Source: an uncultured Clostridia bacterium (GTDB lineage Bacteria; Bacillota; Clostridia; UMGS1810). Taken from it: DNA of 64,000 nucleotides. Below, piece after piece: positions 55,513 through 63,812 of this stretch; positions within the stretch are counted from its first letter, which is position 1, and the number at the start of each line of letters is the position of its first letter. The notes under the pieces were generated by a model, which saw nothing but the letters and a program-made list of their open reading frames with translations, was not told the origin of the DNA and searched no databases. Location of the stretch: NCBI GenBank assembly GCA_934500705.1, contig CAKSTI010000005.1, positions 62,001 to 126,000 on the forward strand, in the 5' to 3' direction. The translations under genes were made by a program, and so were the position numbers.

Positions 55513-58308
55513 ATGAACTTCAAAAAATGCTTGTGCCTGATTATTTCTCTCCTTATGCTCCTGCCGTCCGCCGTTTTTGCGGGCGGCTCGGAGCAGAGCG
55601 CAGAGGTGAGCGTCAGTATTTATGACGCTCAGATGAATAAGATAAACGGCAAAATAGACAGAGGGGAAACGTTCTACGTCAAGGCAAGCGCACCGCAAAC
55701 GGCAAATTTCAGCGTTTACTGCGCCGTGCTTGACGGCAAGGACATCATCAAGGTATTCAGAGGAGTATCGAACGGCGGCGAGGCAACGGCACAGTGCCAA
55801 ATTCCGCAGAGTGCAGCAGACGGCTACTGCATAGAGGTATTTGTGTGGGAGGAGGAAAGCATAACTCCGCTTAACACAAAGATTGCCTTCAATGCGTACT
55901 CACCGTACGAAACGCAGTATTTTGAGGACGGTCTGTGCACGGGTCGTGAGCTTTTAAAGGACGCATCTTTTGAGAGCGACAACACCGTAATTGACGGCTG
56001 GGATTCACGTAACAAAAGCCGTATATCAAGAAATTCGGAATATGTTTCGGAGGGGAGTTATTCCTGTCTTGTTTCCAAGAGGGGGAGCTGCTGGGACGGA
56101 ATTTGCCAGAACATCACCGATGTGCTTAAAGAGAACGGCAGCGGAGATTATGCGGTAAAATACAGTGTGTACCCTACGGCAAAGCGCACGTTTCAGCTGT
56201 GCATTTACGCCGACGATAACCTCGGAGTAAGAACTTCCGCATCAAATTTAAACGGCGGCGATGCCTTGCGGTTGCAGATGGCAGAGCCGAATGAGTGGCA
56301 CACGTTACAGCAACGTATTGTCTTTACCGTACCGGCAAAAATGCACACAGCAAAACTGTATGTGGAAACGACGGGCAACGGCGCCAATGAGGATTTCTAC
56401 ATAGACAACTGCTCGCTTAAAAAGGTGATAACCCACGAGCAGTACCTGCGTGACAATGTTCCTCCCGATTGGTCGGACAGCGGTATGGAGGACTATCTTG
56501 CAGTTATAAACGCATATAAAGCCTCACTTGTGAGCGTGCGTCCGCAAAGCTCGGACGAGGTGCTCTTAAACCCGTACAAAGGTCTTAATTACTACACAAC
56601 AAAGTTGGATTTGTCCAAACTGGACTTTACAAAGCCGGGCATACAAAACGCCAAGGTGGTGTATCACCGCCTCAGCTGGAAACAGCTTGAACCGGTTGAG
56701 GGCAAGTACGAGTTTGATGTTATTAAAAATAATATTAAGACCCTTGCCCAACACGGCAAAATGCTCGGCATAGGCATCGGCTCGTGCGTTACATATAACG
56801 GATTTAACGACAAAAACAATGCGCAGAACACCCCCGACTGGTTCTTTAAAAACTACAAAGCCGCCTACACGGAACAGATTGTCGGCAACGGAACTGCGGC
56901 AAACAGCAACGTATTTAGTAAGGCGGACGGCACACAGTACCTCAAAGTGCCGGTCTACAACGACCCGATTTTCAAGGAAAAAATGCAAAAGTTCCTCTCC
57001 GCATTTGCCGAGGAATTTAACGGCGACCCGAACATAGCGTTTGTGGATATGCGTGTTTACGGCAACTGGGGCGAGTGGCATTTCTCGAGCTTTAACGACA
57101 TAATCAAAAATCACTCCTATGTGGAAAACGGCGTCGTCAAGACGTACACCAAGGAGGATGCCGAAGCGCTTGTGGATATGTTTAAGGACTTTAAGTTGCC
57201 GCTTGCTATGTTTACCGCAATTACAGAGCCGCTCACCTATGCGGTGGAAAAATACGGCGCAGGTGTGCGTGTGGACGGTACGCTGAGCCCAGATATATCG
57301 GACGAACACCGCAAAATGAGCTTTGCAGACGGCAAGAGTTTTGCGATTGCGGAGTGGTTCTACCAGCCGGAAGTGTTCTACGACGGCGGAAAGTTTGAGA
57401 GCGACGGAGCGCATATGCCTGTGTTTTTGGAAAAGGTAATCAAAGAGGGCAGAGCAAGTTACAGTCCTCTCGGCTACTGGAATCCCGAGGATTTTTACAG
57501 CCGTTACCCCGATTTGATTGCACGTGTTGCCAACAAAACAGGTTACTGGTTTAAGCCGACCGAGATTGTGTACCCGCAGAAATTAACCGACGGAACCTTT
57601 GCCATGACGGTTAAAAACGACGGCTCGACTCAGCTTTATGCCGGATACAAGAGAAATCCGTGCGTTAAACTTGCACTTGCGGACGGCAGCGGAAATATCA
57701 TTGATACCGTAACGCTTGGCGGTGTAAACCCCGAAAGCTGGAAAAGCGGACGTTACTCATACATAACTGCGCCGTATTCCTTTGCAAATACCGACGGTGC
57801 GCAAAAGCTGTATGTGGGAGTATTCTCCGATGCAGGCAGAACCGCACCTGATATAAAGCTCGGTATTGCTGACGAGCCGATTAACGGCTGGTACGATGTA
57901 ACCGCTATGACTACTGCTGTACATAAATCGGACAACAGGCTTTATACTGCATCGCTTGCCTATGCCGATGACAACTACGGCTACCGTGAGCCTTACCACG
58001 CCTTTGACGGCAATGAGGACACCTTCTGGGCGTCCGAAGTGAGAAAGGGCGAATATTTGGAAATCGACTTCGGCGGCTATGTAAATGCCCGGCAAATGGT
58101 TGTAAACTGTGCAAATGCGGTGAGTGCGCCGTGCAGTGTTATCGGCTTTAACGGTCAAAAGTGGGTTACGCTTGCGCAGATTAACGGTGCGGCGCAAGGG
58201 GAGAACACAGTCAATCTCACCGGTGCTGACAACATCTGCAAAATACGCCTTGTATTTGCGCAGACGTCGGCGGAAGTAATGAAAGTTACGGAAATGTATG
58301 TTGATTGA
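55513..58308 (+). CDS. Secreted DUF4832-type putative glycosidase, tandem copy 1
   Basis: A 931-residue exported protein (signal peptide about 1-23; AGGTGA upstream). An Ig-like domain (about 30-125) is followed by a CBM4/9-like sandwich (about 140-310; D-A-S-F-E-S-D-N-T). The TIM-barrel-like domain starts N-P-Y-K-G-L-N-Y-Y and holds Y-H-R-L-S-W-K-Q-L-E-P, Y-G-N-W-G-E521-W-H and I-A-E614-W-F. A DUF4832-like sandwich and a discoidin/CBM32-like end (Y-H-A-F-D-G-N-E-D-T-F-W-A-S) complete it. From residue 30 on it is repeated in the next gene with no insertion or deletion. Likely a glycan-degrading or glycan-binding enzyme at the cell surface; the target glycan is unknown. Confidence 0.75.
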   Translation: MNFKKCLCLIISLLMLLPSAVFAGGSEQSAEVSVSIYDAQMNKINGKIDRGETFYVKASAPQTANFSVYCAVLDGKDIIKVFRGVSNGGEATAQCQIPQSAADGYCIEVFVWEEESITPLNTKIAFNAYSPYETQYFEDGLCTGRELLKDASFESDNTVIDGWDSRNKSRISRNSEYVSEGSYSCLVSKRGSCWDGICQNITDVLKENGSGDYAVKYSVYPTAKRTFQLCIYADDNLGVRTSASNLNGGDALRLQMAEPNEWHTLQQRIVFTVPAKMHTAKLYVETTGNGANEDFYIDNCSLKKVITHEQYLRDNVPPDWSDSGMEDYLAVINAYKASLVSVRPQSSDEVLLNPYKGLNYYTTKLDLSKLDFTKPGIQNAKVVYHRLSWKQLEPVEGKYEFDVIKNNIKTLAQHGKMLGIGIGSCVTYNGFNDKNNAQNTPDWFFKNYKAAYTEQIVGNGTAANSNVFSKADGTQYLKVPVYNDPIFKEKMQKFLSAFAEEFNGDPNIAFVDMRVYGNWGEWHFSSFNDIIKNHSYVENGVVKTYTKEDAEALVDMFKDFKLPLAMFTAITEPLTYAVEKYGAGVRVDGTLSPDISDEHRKMSFADGKSFAIAEWFYQPEVFYDGGKFESDGAHMPVFLEKVIKEGRASYSPLGYWNPEDFYSRYPDLIARVANKTGYWFKPTEIVYPQKLTDGTFAMTVKNDGSTQLYAGYKRNPCVKLALADGSGNIIDTVTLGGVNPESWKSGRYSYITAPYSFANTDGAQKLYVGVFSDAGRTAPDIKLGIADEPINGWYDVTAMTTAVHKSDNRLYTASLAYADDNYGYREPYHAFDGNEDTFWASEVRKGEYLEIDFGGYVNARQMVVNCANAVSAPCSVIGFNGQKWVTLAQINGAAQGENTVNLTGADNICKIRLVFAQTSAEVMKVTEMYVD

Positions 58309-58503
58309 TATTTTCAAAATAATGTGTAATTTACACTAAATATTAAAAAAGTGGAATATGATTTTTGGACACCCTGTGGTATTGTTTAAATAAGATAAGT
58401 TATTTTGAAGGGACGGTCTTTATGAAAAAAGGAATTTTGAGTTTTATAGTGGTTTTGGCGTTCGCAATAGTGAATGTGCTCGGCTGTTTCAGTGCGGCGG
58501 CTG
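55600..58503 (+). repeat. Direct repeat, copy 1 (2904 bp)
   Basis: This stretch is repeated at 59283-62186 with a constant offset of 3683 bp and no insertions or deletions seen. It covers the 55513 gene from residue 30 on, the intergenic 113 bp and the signal peptide of the 58422 gene. Identity is uneven: the first ~500 bp differ often, while 57044-58308 shows only a few substitutions. Confidence 0.9.
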
Positions 58504-61500
58504 ATAGTGTGGGAAACACACACGTTGAACTGTTACCGTCAACAACTGCTGAGGCAGTTATTGTAGACGATGATTTTGAGGATAGGGCAGACGGAGCAAC
58601 TTTAAATGAAGACGCAACAGAATATGCAAAACCTGCAGTAGGTAATAACCAAACAGTAGTTGCAGTTGATACTTATAACGGTAATAAGTATTTAAAGCTG
58701 AATGGTTGGCAGGTAATTTGCGCAAAACCTACAAACGGAACAAGCTATGGCATAAATAGCGACAGGCTTGTTTTTTCGTTTGATATAACAAACCCCGCAG
58801 CGTTGACCGGAACGACAAATAGCGTTACTCCCGGTCCGGTGTTGTATGTGGGTGGTAAGCCGTTTTTTAGATTTAACTTGAAGGAAAATGATAAGGCAAA
58901 GGGTGTTGAGGTCAGGTATTTTAGTGATGGAGGTGAATATGCATTCAAAAAAGTCGGTACTAATGATGATTACTGGACGCAAGGACGTGCGAGCAATGAT
59001 AGTTGGAGTCACGTGGAATTGGTTTTAAAGCGAGTGGGAATTGCCGGCAGTTATACCGTTGAACTCGAAAGTCTCACTGCAAACGGCACAGTATTTAACA
59101 TTGTCGACGGAGTATACGATAAGGGAGTACCGGACTTCGCAGAAAATATGGATTGGTGGAGTAATAGAACCAAAAAAGAAGATTTTATACGTTTTGGTAA
59201 TACCGGAAATGAATTTGTATTAGACAATGTTTTGATTTATGCTCCCAGTGAGACGGCTGTGTCGTGTGACGAGGCGCAGAGAGCAGATGTGAGTGTCAGT
59301 GTCCTTGATGCCCAGATGAATAAGATAGACGGCAAAATAGACAGGGGTGAAACGTTTTACGTCAAGGCGAGCGCACCGCAAACGGTGACTTTCAGCATTT
59401 ACTGTGCCGTGCTTGACGGCAAGGACATCATCAAGGTATTCAGAGGGGTATCGAACGGCGGCGAGGCAACGGCACAGTGCCAAATTCCTCAGAGTGCACC
59501 GGACGGCTACCACTTAGAAATATTTGCTTGGGAGGAGGAAAGCCTTACTCTTCTTAACCAAAAGATAGCCTTTAATGCTTCCTCTCCGTACGAAACGCAG
59601 TATTTTGAGAACGGCTTGTGCACAGGATATGAACTTTTAAAAGACGCATCTTTTGAGAGTGACAACACCGTAATTGACGGTTGGGACTCACAGTACGCAA
59701 GCCGTATATCAAGAAATTCCGAGCAGGTGTTAGAGGGTAATTATTCCTGCTTGGTTTCAAACAGAAGAAATTATTACGACGGCATCTGCCAAAACATCAC
59801 CGATGTGCTCAAAGAGAACGGCAGCGGAGATTATGCAGTAAAATACAGTGTGTACCCTACGGCAAAGCGCACATTTCAGCTGTGCATTTACGCCGACGAT
59901 AACCTCGGAGTAAGAACTTCCGCATCAAATTTAAACGGCGGCGATGCCTTGCGGTTGCAGATGGCAGAGCCGAATGAGTGGCACACGTTACAGCAACGTA
60001 TTGTCTTTACCGTACCGGCAAAAATGCACACAGCAAAACTGTATGTGGAAACGACGGGCAACGGCGCCAATGAGGATTTCTACATAGACAACTGCTCGCT
60101 TAAAAAGGTGATAACCCACGAGCAGTACCTGCGTGACAATGTTCCTCCCTATTGGTCGGACGGCGGTTTGGAGGACTGTCTTGCAGTTATAAATGAATAT
60201 AAAGCCTCACTTGTGAGCGTGCGTCCGAAAAGTTCGGAAAAGGTGCTTTTAAATCCGTACAAAGGTCTTAATTACTATACCACAAAATTTGATTTGACTA
60301 ATCTGGATTTTACCAAACAAGGCATACAAAACGCCAAGGTGGTGTATCACCGCCTCAGTTGGAAACAGCTTGAACCGGTCGAGGGCAAGTACGAGTTTGA
60401 TGTTATTAAAAATAATATTAAGACTCTTGCCCAACACGGCAAAATGCTCGGTATAGGCATCGGCTCGTGCATTACATATAACGGATTTAACAACAAAACC
60501 AATGCGCAGAACACCCCCGACTGGTTCTTTGCAAATTACAACGCCGCCTACACGGAACAGATTGTCGGTGACGGAACTGCGGCAAACAGCAACGTATTTA
60601 GTAAGGCGGACGGCACACAGTACCTCAAAGTGCCGGTTTACAACGACCCGATTTTTAAGGAAAAAATGCAAAACTTCCTCTCTGCATTTGCCGAGGAATT
60701 TAACGGCGACCCGAACATAGCGTTTGTGGATATGCGTGTTTACGGCAACTGGGGCGAGTGGCATTTCTCGAGCTTTAACGACATAATCAAAAATCACTCC
60801 TATGTGGAAAACGGCGTCGTCAAGACGTACACCAAGGAGGATGCCGAAGCGCTTGTGGATATGTTTAAGGACTTTAAGTTGCCGCTTGCTATGTTTACCG
60901 CAATTACAGAGCCGCTCACCTATGCGGTGGAAAAATACGGCGCAGGTGTGCGTGTGGACGGTACGCTGAGCCCAGATATATCGGACGAACACCGCAAAAT
61001 GAGCTTTGCAGACGGCAAGAGTTTTGCGATTGCGGAGTGGTTCTACCAGCCGGAAGTGTTCTACGACGGCGGAAAGTTTGAGAGCGACGGAGCGCATATG
61101 CCTGTGTTTTTGGAAAAGGTAATCAAAGAGGGCAGAGCAAGTTACAGTCCTCTCGGCTACTGGAATCCCGAGGATTTTTACAGCCGTTACCCCGATTTGA
61201 TTGCACGTGTTGCCAACAAAACAGGTTACTGGTTTAAGCCGACCGAGATTGTGTACCCGCAGAAATTAACCGACGGAACCTTTGCCATGACGGTTAAAAA
61301 CGACGGCTCGACTCAGCTTTATGCCGGATACAAGAGAAATCCGTGCGTTAAACTTGCACTTGCGGACGGCAGCGGAAATATCATTGATACCGTAACGCTT
61401 GGCGGTGTAAACCCCGAAAGCTGGAAAAGCGGACGTTACTCATACATAACTGCGCCGTATTCCTTTGCAAATACCGACGGTGCGCAAAAGCTGTATGTGG

Positions 61501-61991
61501 GAGTATTCTCCGATGCAGGCAGAACCGCACCTGATATAAAGCTCGGTATTGCTGACGAGCCGATTAACGGCTGGTACGATGTAACCGCTATGACTACTGC
61601 TGTACATAAATCGGACAACAGGCTTTATACTGCATCGCTTGCCTATGCCGATGACAACTACGGCTACCGTGAGCCTTACCACGCCTTTGACGGCAATGAG
61701 GACACCTTCTGGGCGTCCGAAGTGAGAAAGGGCGAATATTTGGAAATCGACTTCGGCGGCTATGTAAATGCCCGGCAAATGGTTGTAAACTGTGCAAATG
61801 CGGTGAGTGCGCCGTGCAGTGTTATCGGCTTTAACGGTCAAAAGTGGGTTACGCTTGCGCAGATTAACGGTGCGGCGCAAGGAGAGAACACAGTCAATCT
61901 AACCGGTGCTGACAACATCTGCAAAATACGCCTTGTATTTGCGCAGACGTCGGCGGAAGTAATGAAAGTTACAGAAATGTATGTTGATTGA
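58422..61991 (+). CDS. Hybrid secreted protein: sandwich domain fused to DUF4832-type putative glycosidase, tandem copy 2
   Basis: An 1189-residue exported protein. ATG 58422 follows GAAGGGA and begins the signal peptide M-K-K-G-I-L-S-F; an in-frame upstream extension to 58365 has no ribosome site. Residues about 45-275 are the V-D-D-D-F-E-D-R sandwich seen in the 54153 and 62105 proteins. From about residue 288 it is a copy of the 55513 protein (candidate acids E779 and E872). The two parts meet where the long direct repeat begins, so the gene looks like a product of tandem duplication. The added sandwich may give this copy a different binding preference. Confidence 0.78.
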   Translation: MKKGILSFIVVLAFAIVNVLGCFSAAADSVGNTHVELLPSTTAEAVIVDDDFEDRADGATLNEDATEYAKPAVGNNQTVVAVDTYNGNKYLKLNGWQVICAKPTNGTSYGINSDRLVFSFDITNPAALTGTTNSVTPGPVLYVGGKPFFRFNLKENDKAKGVEVRYFSDGGEYAFKKVGTNDDYWTQGRASNDSWSHVELVLKRVGIAGSYTVELESLTANGTVFNIVDGVYDKGVPDFAENMDWWSNRTKKEDFIRFGNTGNEFVLDNVLIYAPSETAVSCDEAQRADVSVSVLDAQMNKIDGKIDRGETFYVKASAPQTVTFSIYCAVLDGKDIIKVFRGVSNGGEATAQCQIPQSAPDGYHLEIFAWEEESLTLLNQKIAFNASSPYETQYFENGLCTGYELLKDASFESDNTVIDGWDSQYASRISRNSEQVLEGNYSCLVSNRRNYYDGICQNITDVLKENGSGDYAVKYSVYPTAKRTFQLCIYADDNLGVRTSASNLNGGDALRLQMAEPNEWHTLQQRIVFTVPAKMHTAKLYVETTGNGANEDFYIDNCSLKKVITHEQYLRDNVPPYWSDGGLEDCLAVINEYKASLVSVRPKSSEKVLLNPYKGLNYYTTKFDLTNLDFTKQGIQNAKVVYHRLSWKQLEPVEGKYEFDVIKNNIKTLAQHGKMLGIGIGSCITYNGFNNKTNAQNTPDWFFANYNAAYTEQIVGDGTAANSNVFSKADGTQYLKVPVYNDPIFKEKMQNFLSAFAEEFNGDPNIAFVDMRVYGNWGEWHFSSFNDIIKNHSYVENGVVKTYTKEDAEALVDMFKDFKLPLAMFTAITEPLTYAVEKYGAGVRVDGTLSPDISDEHRKMSFADGKSFAIAEWFYQPEVFYDGGKFESDGAHMPVFLEKVIKEGRASYSPLGYWNPEDFYSRYPDLIARVANKTGYWFKPTEIVYPQKLTDGTFAMTVKNDGSTQLYAGYKRNPCVKLALADGSGNIIDTVTLGGVNPESWKSGRYSYITAPYSFANTDGAQKLYVGVFSDAGRTAPDIKLGIADEPINGWYDVTAMTTAVHKSDNRLYTASLAYADDNYGYREPYHAFDGNEDTFWASEVRKGEYLEIDFGGYVNARQMVVNCANAVSAPCSVIGFNGQKWVTLAQINGAAQGENTVNLTGADNICKIRLVFAQTSAEVMKVTEMYVD

Positions 61992-62186
61992 TATTTTTAA
62001 AATAATGTGTAATTTACACTAAATATTAAAAAAGTGGAATATGATTTTTGGACACCCTGTGGTATTATTTAAATAAGATAAGTAATTTTGAAAGGATGGT
62101 CTTTATGAAAAAAGGAATTTTGAGTTTCACAGTAGTTTTGGCGTTCGCAATAGTGAATGTGCTCGGCTGTTTCAGTGCGGCGGCTG
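59283..62186 (+). repeat. Direct repeat, copy 2 (2904 bp)
   Basis: Second copy of the 55600-58503 stretch (offset 3683 bp). It covers the 58422 gene from about residue 288, the following 113-bp intergenic region including GTGTAATTTACAC, and the signal peptide of the 62105 gene. Both copies end just after the signal-peptide codons, at GCGGCGGCTG. Confidence 0.9.
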
Positions 62187-63133
62187 TTGAGGGCGCAAGC
62201 GTAGTTGCAAGGAAAATTTATGTTGATGATGATTTTAATGACAGAGAAGACGGAAAATACACTAAGTCAAGCGGTGCAAAGGGAATTTCAGACGAAACAG
62301 CTAAGGATTATGAAGTCATTGAAGAAGCTGGCGGAAATAAATACATTAAAAACAGTGTAGCATGGCGAACTGTCAATATTTGGGGAAAGAATATAGACAG
62401 TGATAGAATTGGCTTGTCATTTAAATACAAGATACCTAAAATTTCGGGTGCATATTTTCAGCTGCGTTTTGGTAATACGATGGTATTACTTTTTCAAAAT
62501 AGTAGTGGTACTGACAACAACGACTCTATTAAATTTGGTAGTGAACAAGGTAGTAAATGGTTGCATAACACAGGTTTAGATTGTAATGTGTGGACTCAGG
62601 TTGACGTCGTATTTGAAAAAAGAACTGACGGTAAGATGTATATGGAGAAACTATATATTAACGGTGTCCCGGTTAATTTGAAGGCAAATTTAGGTGGGAT
62701 TGTTCCCTATAATGTAGCTGTGGATAACGCGGCTCCCAAATGGTGGGAAAGCGGTTTTTCAATAAAATTGACGCAGACATCTAAGGCAGGTTTTAATTTT
62801 GACGATATAATGCTCTATGAACCCACAGCAGAAACCGGATTTGAAAGTGTGGACTTTGTCAACAGTACAATCACAATAAGAAATGCCAATGCCGATGCAC
62901 TTGATTTGACGAACAGCAAGTTGATAGTTGCCGCATATGACAAGGAGGACAACCTGCTTGGTGCCGTAGCAAAAACAATAGATGCAAATAATCTCGAAAG
63001 CGGAGAGTCAACGTCTGTCAGCATTGCAGGTGTTACCGCACCGGCCGGTACTGCATACTACAAGTTCTTTGCTTGGAATAACTTAAACGATATGGTACCG
63101 CTCTTTACACAGGCGGAAGTAACAGCAAAATAA
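62105..63133 (+). CDS. Secreted protein with concanavalin-like sandwich and Ig-like tail (second)
   Basis: A 342-residue exported protein. The start and signal peptide (M-K-K-G-I-L-S-F) are copies of those of the 58422 gene. The body begins I-Y-V-D-D-D-F-N-D-R-E-D-G-K and keeps L-S-F-K-Y-K, Y-F-Q-L-R-F-G-N and F-D-D-I-M-L-Y-E-P, so it is closest in layout to the 54153 protein. The tail (about 250-342) is Ig-like with F-F-A-W-N-N-L-N-D-M-V-P-L. Last gene of the operon, followed by a strong terminator. Probably a glycan-binding protein; it could also be a remnant of a hybrid gene like its neighbour that lost the catalytic part. Confidence 0.7.
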   Translation: MKKGILSFTVVLAFAIVNVLGCFSAAAVEGASVVARKIYVDDDFNDREDGKYTKSSGAKGISDETAKDYEVIEEAGGNKYIKNSVAWRTVNIWGKNIDSDRIGLSFKYKIPKISGAYFQLRFGNTMVLLFQNSSGTDNNDSIKFGSEQGSKWLHNTGLDCNVWTQVDVVFEKRTDGKMYMEKLYINGVPVNLKANLGGIVPYNVAVDNAAPKWWESGFSIKLTQTSKAGFNFDDIMLYEPTAETGFESVDFVNSTITIRNANADALDLTNSKLIVAAYDKEDNLLGAVAKTIDANNLESGESTSVSIAGVTAPAGTAYYKFFAWNNLNDMVPLFTQAEVTAK

Positions 63134-63144
63134 ATTACAGACAA

Positions 63145-63184
63145 AAAACCAACGGGTTGCCGCTAATTGCGGTAGCCCGTTTTG
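63145..63184 (+). terminator. Rho-independent terminator of the second importer operon
   Basis: AACGGGTTGCCGC pairs with GCGGTAGCCCGTT (two G-T pairs) around a 5-nt loop, and TTTTGC follows. It ends the gene run that starts at 43598. Confidence 0.85.
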
Positions 63185-63206
63185 CTGTGAATATCTATGC
63201 TGTATG

Positions 63207-63239
63207 AATCCCACCACCGCCACAGGCGGTGGTGGGATT
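63207..63239. repeat. 15-bp perfect GC-rich palindrome with 3-nt loop
   Basis: AATCCCACCACCGCC and its exact complement enclose ACA. No T-run follows on either strand. It stands between two convergent units, so it may act as a hairpin at the end of the Nudix transcript or be a REP-like dispersed element. Only one copy lies in this window. Confidence 0.6.
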
Positions 63240-63274
63240 ATTATCAAATTCTCTTTAAAACTTACAACAGACCA

Positions 63275-63811
63275 TTACAAATTTTTAAGCACTTTTACTT
63301 TAAGTATAGCCGCAATGGTTTTGCCGTCCTTGATTTCGCCATCCATTATGAGTTTGACGGCATCGTCAAACGGCATTTTTACCGTATTTACAAATTCGTC
63401 ATCATCGGGGTGGGTTTCGCCTTGGCTAAGCTCCGTTGCAAGGTACATTCTGAGGTTTTCGTCCAAAAAACCGACCGAGGGGTAGAAGTTACCCAAAAAT
63501 TCCAATTTGCCGCATCTGAGCCCCGTTTCCTCCGCAAGCTCACGGCGTGCGGCAACGGCGGTGTCCTCGCCTTTATCCAGCTTTCCTGCCGGGATTTCGA
63601 GCAGAATATCGTCATACGGAATTCTGTACTGGCGCACAAGATAAATACTGCCGTCACCGTCCAGTGCAACAACACCCACTCCGCCGGGGTGGCGCACAAG
63701 CTCACGGGTTGCGCTCTCACCGTTCGGCAAAGTTACTGTGTCCACATCAAGTTTAATTATTTTGCCGTCATAAATTCTTTTACTTCCAATTTTTGTTTCT
63801 TTTAGCTCCAA
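63275..63811 (-). CDS. Nudix hydrolase, ADP-ribose pyrophosphatase type
   Basis: A 178-residue cytoplasmic enzyme. The Nudix box G76-K-L-D-K-G-E82 through R90-E-L-A-E-E-T-G-L98 is complete, with the upstream E72-I-P-A-G that marks the ADP-ribose/ADP-sugar branch. It would cleave ADP-ribose or a related nucleotide sugar to AMP and sugar phosphate. TTG 63811 is chosen as start: AAGGAG lies 8 nt before it, it comes 1 nt after the stop of the upstream gene, and it gives the normal N-terminus (M-E-L-K-E-T-K). An ATG 21 nt further upstream lacks a ribosome site. Confidence 0.9.
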   Translation of the reverse strand: MELKETKIGSKRIYDGKIIKLDVDTVTLPNGESATRELVRHPGGVGVVALDGDGSIYLVRQYRIPYDDILLEIPAGKLDKGEDTAVAARRELAEETGLRCGKLEFLGNFYPSVGFLDENLRMYLATELSQGETHPDDDEFVNTVKMPFDDAVKLIMDGEIKDGKTIAAILKVKVLKNL

Positions 63812-63812
63812 T

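Noticed and set aside
58325..58345. GTGTAATTTACAC palindromes before the 58422 and 62105 genes as operator sites
   Set aside because: Both lie in the duplicated segment, so their identity reflects the duplication, and no clear promoter is positioned next to them.
56566..61097. Long open frames on the minus strand within the two DUF4832-type genes (282 codons each)
   Set aside because: They mirror the real genes, have no ribosome site and are conserved only because the DNA is duplicated.
63197..63805. Plus-strand frame of 202 codons opposite the Nudix gene
   Set aside because: It is antisense to a complete Nudix gene with an intact Nudix box and ribosome site.
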